A DNA stretch of 64,000 nt from Chitinibacter sp. FCG-7 (GTDB taxonomy: Bacteria; Pseudomonadota; Gammaproteobacteria; Burkholderiales; Chitinibacteraceae): assembly GCF_040047665.1 (NCBI RefSeq), contig NZ_CP157355.1:3162001-3226000 (forward strand). The letters run 5' to 3'. Within the stretch, counting starts at the first letter, position 1; every line of letters begins with the position of its first letter. Both the position numbers and the translations under genes were made by a program. Shown piece after piece: positions 8,508 to 17,330 of the stretch. Under the pieces are notes generated by a model. That model did no database searches and was not told the origin of the DNA. It saw only the letters and a program-made list of their open reading frames with translations.

Positions 8508-8600
8508 AAGTAAAAAGCTTTCCAGCTTTGCTATCTCGCCTTGCCGTACGATTTGTACTGCCCACGGCTCGGTGCCTTGCTGGAAAACTTTTTGAGCATT
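8508..8600. repeat. Dispersed imperfect palindrome, family 2, copy 2 (reverse orientation)
   Basis: TCTCGCCTTGCCGTAC, TTGTACTGCC and GGCTCGGTGCCTTGCTGGA are the reverse complement of the copy near 16,300. The outer arms AGCTTTCCAGC and GCTGGAAAACT are complementary. It lies between phaC and phaA. Confidence 0.6.
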
Positions 8601-8606
8601 TTATCC

Positions 8607-8633
8607 AGCAAGGCACTGCGCCTTGCTTTTTTT
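8607..8633 (+). terminator. Rho-independent terminator after phaC
   Basis: GCAAGGC-ACTGC-GCCTTGC followed by a run of T. It would separate phaC from phaA transcription. Confidence 0.85.
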
Positions 8634-8688
8634 AGAACCAAATGCTTACAGCTAGATGTTGTTTGCTTTTGTTGCGTGAGGATTATTT

Positions 8689-9867
8689 ATGACTGAAGTG
8701 GTTATTGTTGCAGCTGGCCGTACAGCCTTGGGCAATTTCTCTGGTGGCCTGGCCAAAGTGGCTGCGCCGGAATTGGGCGCAACCGTGATTCGTGCCTTGC
8801 TCGAAAAAACCGGTGTGAAAGCTGAACAAGTGTCAGAAGTCATTTTGGGCAATGTATTGACTGCCGGTCTGGGCCAGAATCCAGCGCGTCAGGCCGTACG
8901 CCGTGCCGGTTTGCCAGATGCAGTGCCAGGCTTGACGATCAATCAGGTGTGCGGTTCTGGTCTGAAAGCGGTGGCCCTGGGCGCGCAAGCGATTCTGGCT
9001 GGTGATGCTGAGATCGTGATTGCCGGTGGTCAGGAAAACATGTCGGCCAGCCCGCATATCCTGAACGGCAGCCGCGATGGTTTCCGTATGGGTAACGCCA
9101 GCCTCGTTGATAGCATGGTGTACGACGGCCTGACTGACGCGTACAACAACTATCACATGGGTGTGACGGCAGAAAACATTGCCAAAAAATACAGTATTAC
9201 GCGTGAAGAGCAAGATGCTTTGGCATTGTCTTCACAGCAAAAAGCCGCTGCAGCGCAAGCCGCTGGCCGCTTTGTTGATGAAATCATTCCGGTGGTGATT
9301 CCGCAAAAGAAAGGCGACCCTGTCGTTTTCAACCAAGACGAATTCATCAAGCCCAACACCACGGCCGAGTCACTGGGCAAACTGCGCGCCGCTTTTGACA
9401 AAGAAGGCACAGTAACAGCGGGTAATGCATCGGGTATTAACGACGGTGCAGCCGCTGTGTTGCTAATGAGCCGTGACAAAGCCAATGAATTGGGTCTGAC
9501 GGTACTGGCTTCGATCAAGGCCTCGGCGAGTACCGGTCTTGATCCAAGCATTATGGGTATGGGCCCGGTATCGGCGACGCAAAAGGCTTTGGCTAAAGCG
9601 GGCTGGAGCATTGATGATCTGGATTTGATCGAAGCCAACGAAGCGTTTGCCGCTCAAGCCCTGGGCGTGGCGCGCGAGCTAAAATGGGATCTGAACAAAG
9701 TGAATGTGAACGGCGGCGCGATTGCCTTGGGCCACCCGATTGGCGCGTCAGGCTGCCGTGTATTGGTCACGCTGATTCATGAAATGGTCCGCCGCGATGC
9801 GAAAAAAGGTTTGGCAACTTTGTGCATCGGTGGGGGTATGGGCGTGGCACTGTGTGTTGAACGCTAA
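8689..9867 (+). CDS. phaA: Acetyl-CoA C-acetyltransferase (beta-ketothiolase)
   Basis: 392 residues, full thiolase length, with GAGG upstream of the ATG. Catalytic features: nucleophile cysteine in [11 protein letters not shown], histidine in [14 protein letters not shown], and acid-base cysteine in [12 protein letters not shown]. It condenses two acetyl-CoA to acetoacetyl-CoA, the first step of PHB synthesis, and lies just after phaC. A role in fatty-acid or ketone metabolism is possible as well. Confidence 0.95.
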   Translation: MTEVVIVAAGRTALGNFSGGLAKVAAPELGATVIRALLEKTGVKAEQVSEVILGNVLTAGLGQNPARQAVRRAGLPDAVPGLTINQVCGSGLKAVALGAQAILAGDAEIVIAGGQENMSASPHILNGSRDGFRMGNASLVDSMVYDGLTDAYNNYHMGVTAENIAKKYSITREEQDALALSSQQKAAAAQAAGRFVDEIIPVVIPQKKGDPVVFNQDEFIKPNTTAESLGKLRAAFDKEGTVTAGNASGINDGAAAVLLMSRDKANELGLTVLASIKASASTGLDPSIMGMGPVSATQKALAKAGWSIDDLDLIEANEAFAAQALGVARELKWDLNKVNVNGGAIALGHPIGASGCRVLVTLIHEMVRRDAKKGLATLCIGGGMGVALCVER

Positions 9868-9913
9868 TAGCGGGCAATACATGGGCATGTATCTAGTGTA
9901 GATGCCGCCAAAT

Positions 9914-9958
9914 AAAAAAACCGCAGCTACTTCATATAAGAAAAGCTGCGGTTTTTTA
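9914..9958. terminator. Bidirectional terminator between phaA and mscL
   Basis: Arms CCGCAGCT and AGCTGCGG with a 15-base loop, flanked by A7 and T6, lie between two convergent genes. Confidence 0.88.
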
Positions 9959-9976
9959 TTTACGCAAACATCGTGA

Positions 9977-10402
9977 TTATTTTTTCAATGAGTCACGGAT
10001 CTCGCGAAGCAAGGCGATTTCTTCCGGCGTTTCAACCACGACAGGCGCTGGCGCTTCTTCGCGCTTCATTTTATTCATCGCTTTGACCACTAGGAATATA
10101 GCGAAAGCAACAATTGTGAAGCTGATCATGCTGTTGATGAACAGGCCAAAATTGAGCGTGACCGCACCGGCATCCTGCGCAGCTTTGAGTGTCTCATAAG
10201 GGCCAGCGACTTTTGTGCCTTCGACCAAAGTGACAAACATATTGGTGAAGTCGACCTTGCCAATCAAAAAACCCAGCGGCGGCATAATGATGTCTTTCAC
10301 CAGCGAATCAACAATCTTGCCAAACGCCGCGCCGATTACGACACCGACAGCCAGATCGATCACATTGCCACGCATGGCAAATTCGCGAAATTCTTTAAAC
10401 AT
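9977..10402 (-). CDS. mscL: Large-conductance mechanosensitive channel
   Basis: 141 residues. The N-terminal helix [20 protein letters not shown] and the glycine-rich pore helix [17 protein letters not shown] are typical of MscL. A second membrane helix ([17 protein letters not shown]) and a charged C-terminal helix follow. A homopentameric inner-membrane channel, it opens at high tension to release solutes after hypo-osmotic shock. A single gene with its own terminator. Confidence 0.97.
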   Translation of the reverse strand: MFKEFREFAMRGNVIDLAVGVVIGAAFGKIVDSLVKDIIMPPLGFLIGKVDFTNMFVTLVEGTKVAGPYETLKAAQDAGAVTLNFGLFINSMISFTIVAFAIFLVVKAMNKMKREEAPAPVVVETPEEIALLREIRDSLKK

Positions 10403-10439
10403 ATTGAGCTCCCTATTTTCAATAAAAAATAAATAGTAT

Positions 10440-11495
10440 TTAGTCTTTGGCGACCGTTAAGTAAACGGTAATTTCTTCACGGTCGTGATAGAGGTGCTTG
10501 GCGGTGATTTTGCATGGCATGCCGGCTTTTTCCAGCTTGGACTCGATCAGGCCAAAGCATTTGCATACTTCCAGATAGCGCTTTTTCATCGGTAGCTTCA
10601 GATTGAAAATCGAGCGGCGCGCATTACCTGCGGCAACCCATTTCGCAATCAGTTCGGCCACGCGGATCGGCTGCTCGACCATATCGCAAACCAGCCATTC
10701 AACCGGGTTTTTAGGGCGGAATTTGAAACCATCATCGCGAATATGTTTCACCTGATGGTGGCCGTCCATACTGCCCTTCATCGGGCCATTATCAATGGCA
10801 AACACTTTCAGTCCACGACTCACCAGCTGATACGTCCAGCCGCCCGGTGCAGCACCCAGATCAACCGCGCTCATGCCTTCGCGCAATTTGCTTTCCGGGT
10901 TTTCAACCAGCACCAGAATCGCCTCAAGCAATTTGAGCGTTGAACGGCTAGGGGCATCAACTGGCATGCGCAGGCGCGGAATGCCATTGACCCAGTCCGT
11001 GTCACGGGCTGGGCGCGAGGCGATAAAGACTTCATTTTGCTGCGGGAAAAACAGGTGCAGGCGATTACGGACCCGCTGTGGCTGCAGCCAGTTGTTTTCA
11101 GCGGCGGCTTTGGCGACATAATCGCCAAATTTACGGCAAAAGCTGGACAGCGATTTGCCATCGTTGGTATCGGGGTATTCAAGCCAGACATCGCTAAAAG
11201 CCGAATCTATCGTTTTGAGCGAATTCACAATTGGCGTCAGGCGGTCTTTGCCGACCAGCGTAATCCGGTCGTGCACCAGCAAGGTCTGGCGCGGGAAAAT
11301 CAGCTGTTTGTTGACAAGGCTAGTTAATGCTTTGGGATTTTTCTCGCTAGGGGTGAAGACAATCCAGCCATCGCCGCGCTCAAACGTGCCTTCACACAGG
11401 GCGTTATCGGCAATTTCTTCGGCGCAGTCTGGCTCAAAACCGGGGCGGCAATAAGCAAGAAGCGCTTTTGGGATGGCGGTGTTGATGTCAGACAT
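10440..11495 (-). CDS. rlmM: 23S rRNA 2'-O-ribose methyltransferase RlmM (C2498)
   Basis: 351 residues from ATG 11495, which gives the usual family length; upstream in-frame ATGs lack binding sites. A THUMP-like N-terminal part precedes a Rossmann methyltransferase with SAM motif [16 protein letters not shown]. Later segments are [12 protein letters not shown] and the catalytic lysine region [13 protein letters not shown]. The family modifies C2498 of 23S rRNA. No operon partner is evident. Confidence 0.92.
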   Translation of the reverse strand: MSDINTAIPKALLAYCRPGFEPDCAEEIADNALCEGTFERGDGWIVFTPSEKNPKALTSLVNKQLIFPRQTLLVHDRITLVGKDRLTPIVNSLKTIDSAFSDVWLEYPDTNDGKSLSSFCRKFGDYVAKAAAENNWLQPQRVRNRLHLFFPQQNEVFIASRPARDTDWVNGIPRLRMPVDAPSRSTLKLLEAILVLVENPESKLREGMSAVDLGAAPGGWTYQLVSRGLKVFAIDNGPMKGSMDGHHQVKHIRDDGFKFRPKNPVEWLVCDMVEQPIRVAELIAKWVAAGNARRSIFNLKLPMKKRYLEVCKCFGLIESKLEKAGMPCKITAKHLYHDREEITVYLTVAKD

Positions 11496-11596
11496 GGTTG
11501 AGCTCGGCATTAAAAGGCGCAAGGATACCCAAGAAACGCATTCGATGCCATGCACCTTATCGGCTTGAGGACCTGGTACGCTGATCGGTGATGGCT

Positions 11597-13138
11597 TTAG
11601 TGCTGGATTTTACAAGGAATGCGCATCTCAAAGCGGGTGCCCAGGCCTTCCTGTGAGTACACCCGGATTGTGCCCCCCAGCGTTTGGGTGACCAGATTGA
11701 ATACAATATTCAGACCCAGCCCGCTGCCGCCGTTGGCGCGCTTGGTGGTAAAGAAGGGGTCGAAAATTTTATCGACGATCGCCGCCGGAACGCCTACGCC
11801 GTTATCGCTGAAATTCAGAATTACCCAGTCTTGCTCGCGGTGAGCCGCGATAGTGATCAGATTGCTATCGCGCGTTTTACCATCGTCCAGATGGCCAAAG
11901 GCGTGCAAAAGGGCGTTGTTAAGCAGATTAGTCAGAATCTGCGAAAAAGCGCCGGGAAAACTGTCCATTTTGATTTCTTCATGGCAGTCAATTTCGATAT
12001 TGACCGCCACATGCTTGATCAGCGGTCGCAAGCTGGTCATGATTTCATTCAGATAGGCGTGCAGCTCAAAATCACGTTTCACTTCGGAGGTCTGATCGAC
12101 CGCCACGCGCTTGAAGCTCTGGATCAAATCGGCTGCACGGGAGGCATTGCTTAAAATCAGTGTGGAAGATTGTTCGGCAGTCTGGCTGTAATTGACCACA
12201 TCGGATTTCTTGATCTGGCCAGTTTCAACCATCTGGTGAAATTTAACCGATTCATCGTGCAAAACGGACGCACTGGTGAGGATCACGCCAACCGGGGTGT
12301 TGATTTCATGCGCAATACCGGCCACCAAGCTACCCAGCGAGGCCATTTTTTCCGATTGCACCAGATTGGTTTGCGCTTCTTTTAGCTGGTTGAGTGCTGT
12401 TTCTGCGTCGTCTTTAGCTTGTCGCATTTCGGCTTCGGTACGCGACAAATTGGACACATCGTCCTGCAAGCGGTGGGCGATACGGTTGTAGCCCAGTGAA
12501 ACTTCGTCAATTTCCTGATAGGGGTTGCGCGGCAGGTCAATGTCCTGATAGCTGCTTTCACGCTCGGCAATCTGGTTTAAGCGATCACGCAGCAAAGAGA
12601 GCGGGCGGATCACAATCCTTTGCAATGAACCCGACAGCGCCAGTACCACCAGCAAATCCAGAATAATGATTTCGATGATCTTCTCGATCACCTGCTCTTT
12701 CAGCTGCTGATTGATGAGTTTGCGGCTGGTTGAGTAGCGGACTTCACCCAGTGTTTTGGTGCTTTCCGCCCCGCTGTAGTTCAGGCTGAACTGGGTCGGG
12801 CTTTTTTCCAGCTGGGGCAGGCTGATTTTGACAATCTGGCCTTCATCATTGCGTTTGCGGCCATCAAGAAAGGTATCGCCATTGTAGATTTCAATCGCGC
12901 TAATGCCGACATAGCTCATTTCGGCATCCAGAATACGTGCCAGCTGGATATCGTCAAAATTCCACAGTACGCCGGGAACAACGGTTTCCATTCTGAGCTG
13001 CATGCGTTGCTGGTAGTCCGCCAGTTCGGCTTCCAGTCGCTGTTGGGTTCGGTAGAAAGAAATGGCACCCGAAACAGTCAAAGCTGCGGTAAGGATCAGG
13101 ACAAATAGCAGATTCAGGTGGGTTTGGATGCGGCGCAT
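11597..13138 (-). CDS. Membrane sensor histidine kinase
   Basis: 513 residues. TM1 is at ~9-28, a periplasmic sensor at ~30-150, and TM2 at ~153-172. A HAMP-like linker and a coiled coil to ~265 follow. The H box is AGIAHEINTP with H277. The ATPase domain shows N box ILTNLLNNALLHA, G1 DNGVGV, F box DPFFTTK and G2 GSGLGLNIV. No response regulator is adjacent, so it is an orphan here. The HEINTP type often signals to NtrC-like or LuxR-like partners, but its stimulus cannot be told. Confidence 0.9.
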   Translation of the reverse strand: MRRIQTHLNLLFVLILTAALTVSGAISFYRTQQRLEAELADYQQRMQLRMETVVPGVLWNFDDIQLARILDAEMSYVGISAIEIYNGDTFLDGRKRNDEGQIVKISLPQLEKSPTQFSLNYSGAESTKTLGEVRYSTSRKLINQQLKEQVIEKIIEIIILDLLVVLALSGSLQRIVIRPLSLLRDRLNQIAERESSYQDIDLPRNPYQEIDEVSLGYNRIAHRLQDDVSNLSRTEAEMRQAKDDAETALNQLKEAQTNLVQSEKMASLGSLVAGIAHEINTPVGVILTSASVLHDESVKFHQMVETGQIKKSDVVNYSQTAEQSSTLILSNASRAADLIQSFKRVAVDQTSEVKRDFELHAYLNEIMTSLRPLIKHVAVNIEIDCHEEIKMDSFPGAFSQILTNLLNNALLHAFGHLDDGKTRDSNLITIAAHREQDWVILNFSDNGVGVPAAIVDKIFDPFFTTKRANGGSGLGLNIVFNLVTQTLGGTIRVYSQEGLGTRFEMRIPCKIQH

Positions 13139-13175
13139 GGCTGAACTTGGGCGAGTTAGGCTTTCAATCTAGCAG

Positions 13176-13835
13176 TTAATCGTGTTTTTGCAGGTATTTT
13201 CGGTCATCAAAACTGGACACCCACTGCGGTTGCCATACCACCAGCAAGGTGAGATTGAGCCCGGTGGCAAAGGCTTCGGGCCAGCCCATCAGGAAATAAT
13301 ACGGCAGGATTTCTTCCTGCAAAAAGCCCCATTCATAGCTGCCCGAGCTGGCCAGAACCAGGCAATGCAGCAGACCGAACACCCACATGCCGAGCGCGGC
13401 AGCGCCAAAACTATTCAGAAAAATATAAACGAAATAATTATGAACCAGTTTTTTCTGCGCCCAGGCCAGCAGCAGGCTGCATATCCAGATGGGGACGGCG
13501 GCTTTAAGTAGCCATACCAGGCCGATCTGCGTCCAGTCCAGATGGCCAAACAGCGCTGAAATCAGCACCACCGCCGCCATGCCCAGTAGCGCGCGATGCT
13601 GGCCGGCGATCAAGCATAGCGCCGTGCTGCCCAGTACATGAAACGCAATGCCGGACTGGATTTGCGCCCGCAATTGCCAGCTCAGCAGGATGATCACACA
13701 GGCGGCCAGCCAGCTCGTCACATGGGTCGGCGCAATGCGCGACCAGTTTTCTGCGCGTAGCGCATGCCACAGGGCAAAGCCCATTACAGCCCAGCCCAGT
13801 AGCAACCATGTCGAATTGTAAAGGGCAGGGTTCAT
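13176..13835 (-). CDS. Energy-coupling-factor (CbiM-like) membrane permease
   Basis: 219 residues, about six hydrophobic helices. Segments FHVLGSTALCLIAGQHRALLG and LLHCLVLASSGSYEW resemble the CbiM-like family annotated as energy-coupling factor ABC transporter permease in proteobacteria, which lacks adjacent ATPase genes. It may bind a metal or corrin-related substrate. The start overlaps nothing; the alpha/beta hydrolase gene ends three bases upstream on the same strand, so the two are probably cotranscribed. Confidence 0.6.
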   Translation of the reverse strand: MNPALYNSTWLLLGWAVMGFALWHALRAENWSRIAPTHVTSWLAACVIILLSWQLRAQIQSGIAFHVLGSTALCLIAGQHRALLGMAAVVLISALFGHLDWTQIGLVWLLKAAVPIWICSLLLAWAQKKLVHNYFVYIFLNSFGAAALGMWVFGLLHCLVLASSGSYEWGFLQEEILPYYFLMGWPEAFATGLNLTLLVVWQPQWVSSFDDRKYLQKHD

Positions 13836-13837
13836 GT

Positions 13838-14485
13838 TTAGAAACGCCAGGCTTTATCGACTAGCTCGGCCAGTTGCGTGAGTCTGCCGTGGAAAAAATG
13901 CCCAACGCCGGGAACGACGAGCACTGGCAATTGCTGCGGCCGCGCCCAGTCGAGCACTGCCTGCAGGCTGATTACTTCATCTTCTTCGCCATGGATCACC
14001 AGCGTGCCTTTGGGAACGGTTGGGAAATCGTAGCGGCTGACGGCTGGGCCAACCAGAATCATGCCTTCGACTTCATGCTCGCCCAGCCGCTCGCGCAGGC
14101 GGCTTTGCACCAGCGTGCCAAAAGAAAACCCGGCCAGCGTCAGCCGGTTGATGGCCGGAAACTGGCTGCGTGCGTAGGCGAGTACGGCGGCCATATCGTC
14201 GGGCTCAAGCTCGCCCCGGCTGTGTTCGCCTTCCGATTTGCCGACACCGCGCAGATTCGGGCAGAAGCACACATAACCAAGCCGCGACAAAGTTTTCGCC
14301 AGCGTATGCACGATCTTGTTATTGAACGTGCCACCCTCTGTCGGGTTCGGGTGCGCAATCAGCGCAATGCCAACAGTTTCCGACCACGCCGAATCCAGCC
14401 GCAGGCATTCGAGCTTGCCAGCCGGGCCGTCGATTTCGATTAAATCAAAAGTAGCTGCTTTGCGGGGTATATTCGTAGAAGTCAT
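13838..14485 (-). CDS. Alpha/beta hydrolase (COG2945 type)
   Basis: 215 residues from ATG 14485; an upstream TTG is also open. Features: oxyanion region ALIAHPNPTEGG, strand motif GVGKSEG, nucleophile elbow LAGFSFGTLV with serine, acid region IHGEEDEVI and histidine in VPGVGHFFHG. The Ser-Asp/Glu-His triad is therefore complete. The family contains small cytosolic hydrolases of unknown substrate. It lies in a pair with the CbiM-like gene. Confidence 0.85.
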   Translation of the reverse strand: MTSTNIPRKAATFDLIEIDGPAGKLECLRLDSAWSETVGIALIAHPNPTEGGTFNNKIVHTLAKTLSRLGYVCFCPNLRGVGKSEGEHSRGELEPDDMAAVLAYARSQFPAINRLTLAGFSFGTLVQSRLRERLGEHEVEGMILVGPAVSRYDFPTVPKGTLVIHGEEDEVISLQAVLDWARPQQLPVLVVPGVGHFFHGRLTQLAELVDKAWRF

Positions 14486-14533
14486 TTTCAAATTGTTATG
14501 TAGTTAAATACATCACCAGAGTATGCTGGTTTC

Positions 14534-14588
14534 GCCTCACGCCTCACGCCTCACGCCTCACGCCTCACGCCTCACGCCTCACGCCTCA
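14534..14588. repeat. Heptamer tandem repeat (GCCTCAC)x~8
   Basis: Nearly eight perfect head-to-tail copies of the 7 bp unit GCCTCAC fill the gap between the hydrolase and ferredoxin genes. The last unit overlaps the TGA stop of the ferredoxin. A 7 bp unit changes frame with copy number, so length variation could alter the ferredoxin C-terminus or the transcript end. Confidence 0.95.
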
Positions 14589-14897
14589 GATTTTCAGGCG
14601 CTCAACGACGCGACCATGCACGAGATGCTCGTTGATAATTTCGTCGATGTCATCTTTGTCGATGTAGGTGTACCAGGTTTCTTCCGGGTAAATCACGATC
14701 ACCGGGCCTTCTTCGCAGCGTTCCAGACAGCCCGCTTTATTGATCCGCACTTTGCCCGTACCGTTCAATCCCAGCGCTTTGACGCGCTCTTTGGCGTACG
14801 CCCACAGCGTATCGGCACCGCAGCTATTGCAGCTCTGGCGCTCGCCGGGCTCGCGCTGATTTAAGCAGAAAAATACATGATGTTGATAAAAGCTCAT
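14586..14897 (-). CDS. Thioredoxin-fold [2Fe-2S] ferredoxin
   Basis: 103 residues. Cluster cysteines sit in FFCLNQREPG, CNSCGADTLW and NKAGCLERCEEGPV, the pattern of Azotobacter-type (Shethna I / 2Fe-2S thioredoxin-like) ferredoxins. The C-terminal part includes YPEETWYTYIDKDDIDEI. These are small soluble electron carriers of uncertain partners. The gene directly precedes the heptamer repeat. Confidence 0.9.
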   Translation of the reverse strand: MSFYQHHVFFCLNQREPGERQSCNSCGADTLWAYAKERVKALGLNGTGKVRINKAGCLERCEEGPVIVIYPEETWYTYIDKDDIDEIINEHLVHGRVVERLKI

Positions 14898-14934
14898 CGT
14901 CGCCTCGGCAAGGTAAAGGTGTTAGCAGACCCTC

Positions 14935-15040
14935 TCGCGCAGCGAGGTTCCCTCTCAAGGAGAGGGCGGAGGGTGTGGGTATAAAACATCAGGGCTGCAA
15001 ATTAACGATTGCAGTTGGCTAGGGCTCGGCTTTGCCGAGA
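14935..15040. repeat. Dispersed intergenic repeat, family 3, copy 1
   Basis: Shared blocks with 28,188-28,310 in the same orientation: GCGAGGTTCCCTCTCAAGGA, GGGCGGAGGGTGTGGG, ATAAAACA and CAGGGCTGCA, then a GGCTCGGCTTTGCCGAG hairpin. Each copy ends in a short GCTTTGCC-centred hairpin. Confidence 0.65.
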
Positions 15041-15050
15041 ACTGAGCTCG

Positions 15051-16157
15051 TTAATGAGTTGTGTGCTGTAGCCCGTCCTCAATCGCCGCGCCCAGATTAT
15101 GCGCAGTGATAAACAGCGGCAAACCGTCGGTATCGAGCACCGGCTGCACATTGGCAATCATTTTGACCGAATCAACGCGGCATTCGTGCATCAGTTCGGT
15201 GACGTATTGCTCGATATACGCGACCTGATCATTTGCCGCTAGCGGCCAGACGTAGCCTTCCCAGCGTTCCGGGTCTTCGATCGTGCTAAAGGTAATGCGG
15301 ATTTCGGCGTTTTCATGCGCTGCCACCGTCACCACCGGCGTGCGGCCTTTGGTACGGATGCTGCGCAGCGCATTGCTGGTCATTACTTGCAAACGTGTTT
15401 CGAGTTGTGTCACGCGGCCTGCATCTTGCGCGGCCAGCCAGCTCATTGGCGGGCGTGGGATCGGAAATAGCGTCACGCCATTGGTTTTGAGCGTGTCGCT
15501 GATCAGTTGCGCCAGCGGCATGCCCCAGGCGCCGACTGCGCCGCCGAGTTTGATGGCTGGTGCGGCGGCTTTGTTTTGAATCGCAACGCCAACCAGATAG
15601 CGCAAGGCCACCACTTCGTCCTTGATCGCAATCGGTGCACCGGCTGAATCAATCGGAAAACGCGCTGATTCGCTAATCGTTTCGCGCCATTCGGCGATTT
15701 GTGCCGGGTTGATCGCGGCGAGCAAATCGGGCGCGAGCAGTGCGCCAGAGAGAAATACGTCGGCGTCCGCAGCGACGACGCCATGTTCACGCAGAATCGC
15801 CAGCGCCGCAGCGCCGTCGATTTCGCTTGGCAACGTCGTTTCGCCTTTAAAACCAGCCACAATCACCAGCGGAATCGCGAACGGAATCGCGTATTGGGCG
15901 GAGGTCGATTGCTCGACTTCATCGCGGATGGTTTGCCACAACTCGAACCACGCTTCTTGCGAGGGTACTTGTGTAATCGCGCCGTTCAAACCGTAATGGT
16001 CACGCGCGCCAAGCAGTTCCTTGATCAGCTGACGCAAACCCTGACGTTTGATGGCGACCTGTGCAGCGTCGCGCTCGGTCATTAGCGACATCAGTTGGCG
16101 AATCACCGGGTTTTGCGGGTTAACACGGGGATAAAGGCGGGGATCTGGCAGCGTCAT
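15051..16157 (-). CDS. Conserved hypothetical protein
   Basis: 368 residues from ATG 16157 (MTLPDPRLYP); the frame extends upstream to 16184 without a good start. There is no signal peptide and no clear membrane segment. Alanine-rich helical stretches and segments such as LFPIPRPPMSWLAAQDAGRV are visible, but no catalytic motif that I recognise. Its ends are bordered by repeats of families 3 and 2. It appears intact and well expressed by codon choice. Confidence 0.7.
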   Translation of the reverse strand: MTLPDPRLYPRVNPQNPVIRQLMSLMTERDAAQVAIKRQGLRQLIKELLGARDHYGLNGAITQVPSQEAWFELWQTIRDEVEQSTSAQYAIPFAIPLVIVAGFKGETTLPSEIDGAAALAILREHGVVAADADVFLSGALLAPDLLAAINPAQIAEWRETISESARFPIDSAGAPIAIKDEVVALRYLVGVAIQNKAAAPAIKLGGAVGAWGMPLAQLISDTLKTNGVTLFPIPRPPMSWLAAQDAGRVTQLETRLQVMTSNALRSIRTKGRTPVVTVAAHENAEIRITFSTIEDPERWEGYVWPLAANDQVAYIEQYVTELMHECRVDSVKMIANVQPVLDTDGLPLFITAHNLGAAIEDGLQHTTH

Positions 16158-16284
16158 GGCAATGCTTTTCGGGGCAATAATCAAGGCCGTGATTATACCC
16201 GCGAGCGGGCGCGATTGTCGCTGCTGCTGATGTTTGGTGCGCTTCGTGCTTTAATGAGCGCCCGCTCACCGAATAAGTCACTGT

Positions 16285-16390
16285 GCAAAAGTTTTGGCCT
16301 GAGGCCACCCCGTCCAGCAAGGCACCGAAGCCGCAGGCAGTACAGGTAGTACGACAAGGCGAGGTAACGATGCTGGAAAACTGTTGGTTT
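16285..16390. repeat. Dispersed imperfect palindrome, family 2, copy 3
   Basis: CCAGCAAGGCACCGAAGCCG, GCAGTACAGGTAGTACGAC, AAGGCGAGGTAACGATGC and TGGAAAACT match the copy at 8,508 in reverse complement and the copy at 4,616 more loosely. The arms GTCCAGCA and TGCTGGA pair. Confidence 0.6.
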
Positions 16391-16416
16391 ACTACTTATG
16401 CAAATCAGGAAACGCT

Positions 16417-16890
16417 ATGCCCGATTACAGCCTGATCGATCATCAACTGCTGAACGATCTACTGCTTGAAGCGGCCGACAACCCGCGTTTGCGCAAAAAT
16501 CGCAATTTTCATGCAAACGATCAATCGGCGTGCCATCGTCTGGCCAATGCCTTGCAGCCGGGTACCTATGTGCAGCCGCATCGGCATCTGGATGACCAAA
16601 AAGCCGAAAGCATGGTGATGCTCAGTGGCGAGCTGGGGGTTTTATTGTTTGACGATATGGGCCAGGTTGTTGCCACGCACCGATTGCAGGCTGCTGGTGA
16701 AGTGATCGGTATTAATATCGAAGCGCGTACTTATCATGCGGTTGTCGCCTTAAGCCCCTGCGTGTTTTTTGAAAGCAAGGCCGGGCCATATATTCCGGTG
16801 GCGCCCGAAGAATTGGCCAGCTGGGCTCCGGCAGCGGGCAATGCGAAAGCTGCGGATTATCTGGCGTGGATGGTGTCACTTTTTCAGTGA
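16417..16890 (+). CDS. WbuC-family cupin metalloprotein
   Basis: 157 residues from ATG 16417, which has AGGAAA upstream; the longer frame from 16384 begins inside a repeat. The cupin core has PGTYVQPHRHLDDQKAESM with paired histidines, then VMLSGELGVLLFD and a later YHAVVAL. WbuC proteins occur beside O-antigen genes but also alone, as here; the reaction is unknown. Its stop is followed immediately by palindromic element B. Confidence 0.85.
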   Translation: MPDYSLIDHQLLNDLLLEAADNPRLRKNRNFHANDQSACHRLANALQPGTYVQPHRHLDDQKAESMVMLSGELGVLLFDDMGQVVATHRLQAAGEVIGINIEARTYHAVVALSPCVFFESKAGPYIPVAPEELASWAPAAGNAKAADYLAWMVSLFQ

Positions 16891-16941
16891 AGGGTATATG
16901 GCTGCAGACTTTGTTGGATATAGCTTTCAAGGCTATACCCT
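16891..16941. repeat. GGGTAT-ATACCC palindromic element, copy B
   Basis: AGGGTATA (16891-16898) and TATACCCT (16934-16941) are the ends. The element fills the whole gap between the convergent wbuC-like and acyP genes, and its right end supplies bases of the acyP TAG stop. Confidence 0.7.
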
Positions 16942-17221
16942 AGATCGTCATCATCTCATGAAAGCCGTTATAACCCTTGAACTCGACTTTTTGCTTGCTT
17001 ACCGCATCAACATGCGCGCCATCGGGGCCGTTTTCCAGCCAGTGCGCCAGCTCGGCCAAATCGGCTGAATCGCCTTCGGCCCAGATTTCAACGCGGCCAT
17101 CGAGGCGGTTGCGCACGAAGCCCGCCAGATGGAGTTCTTCCGCAAGCTGACAGGTCGCCCAGCGAAAGCCCACGCCTTGCACCACGCCCGAGATAAAAAA
17201 ATGATTTGCCAGGGCCGCCAT
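16940..17221 (-). CDS. acyP: Acylphosphatase
   Basis: 93 residues from ATG 17221, which has a near-perfect AAGGAGG six bases upstream; the frame stays open further but runs through a terminator. The family signature is GVVQGVGFRW with the catalytic arginine, followed by GFVRNRLDGRVEIWAEG with the catalytic asparagine. A small cytosolic enzyme that hydrolyses acyl phosphates. It is downstream of metG but separated by a terminator. Confidence 0.93.
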   Translation of the reverse strand: MAALANHFFISGVVQGVGFRWATCQLAEELHLAGFVRNRLDGRVEIWAEGDSADLAELAHWLENGPDGAHVDAVSKQKVEFKGYNGFHEMMTI

Positions 17222-17267
17222 GCTAGGCCTCCTTGTCGATGGTGGAAGTGGCTGTAGTGTAGACAAT

Positions 17268-17299
17268 AAAAAACGGCAGGGATAAGCCTGCCGTTTTTT
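17268..17299 (-). terminator. Terminator after metG (usable on both strands)
   Basis: ACGGCAGG-GATAAG-CCTGCCGT flanked by A6 and T6. It lies just downstream of the leftward metG gene. Confidence 0.88.
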
Positions 17300-17330
17300 G
17301 CTGAGCAATTCAGTCCGCTTCAATCCGCGC

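Noticed and set aside
14534..14588. Possible CRISPR-like array
   Set aside because: The units are 7 bp, directly adjacent and without spacers, so it is a simple tandem repeat.
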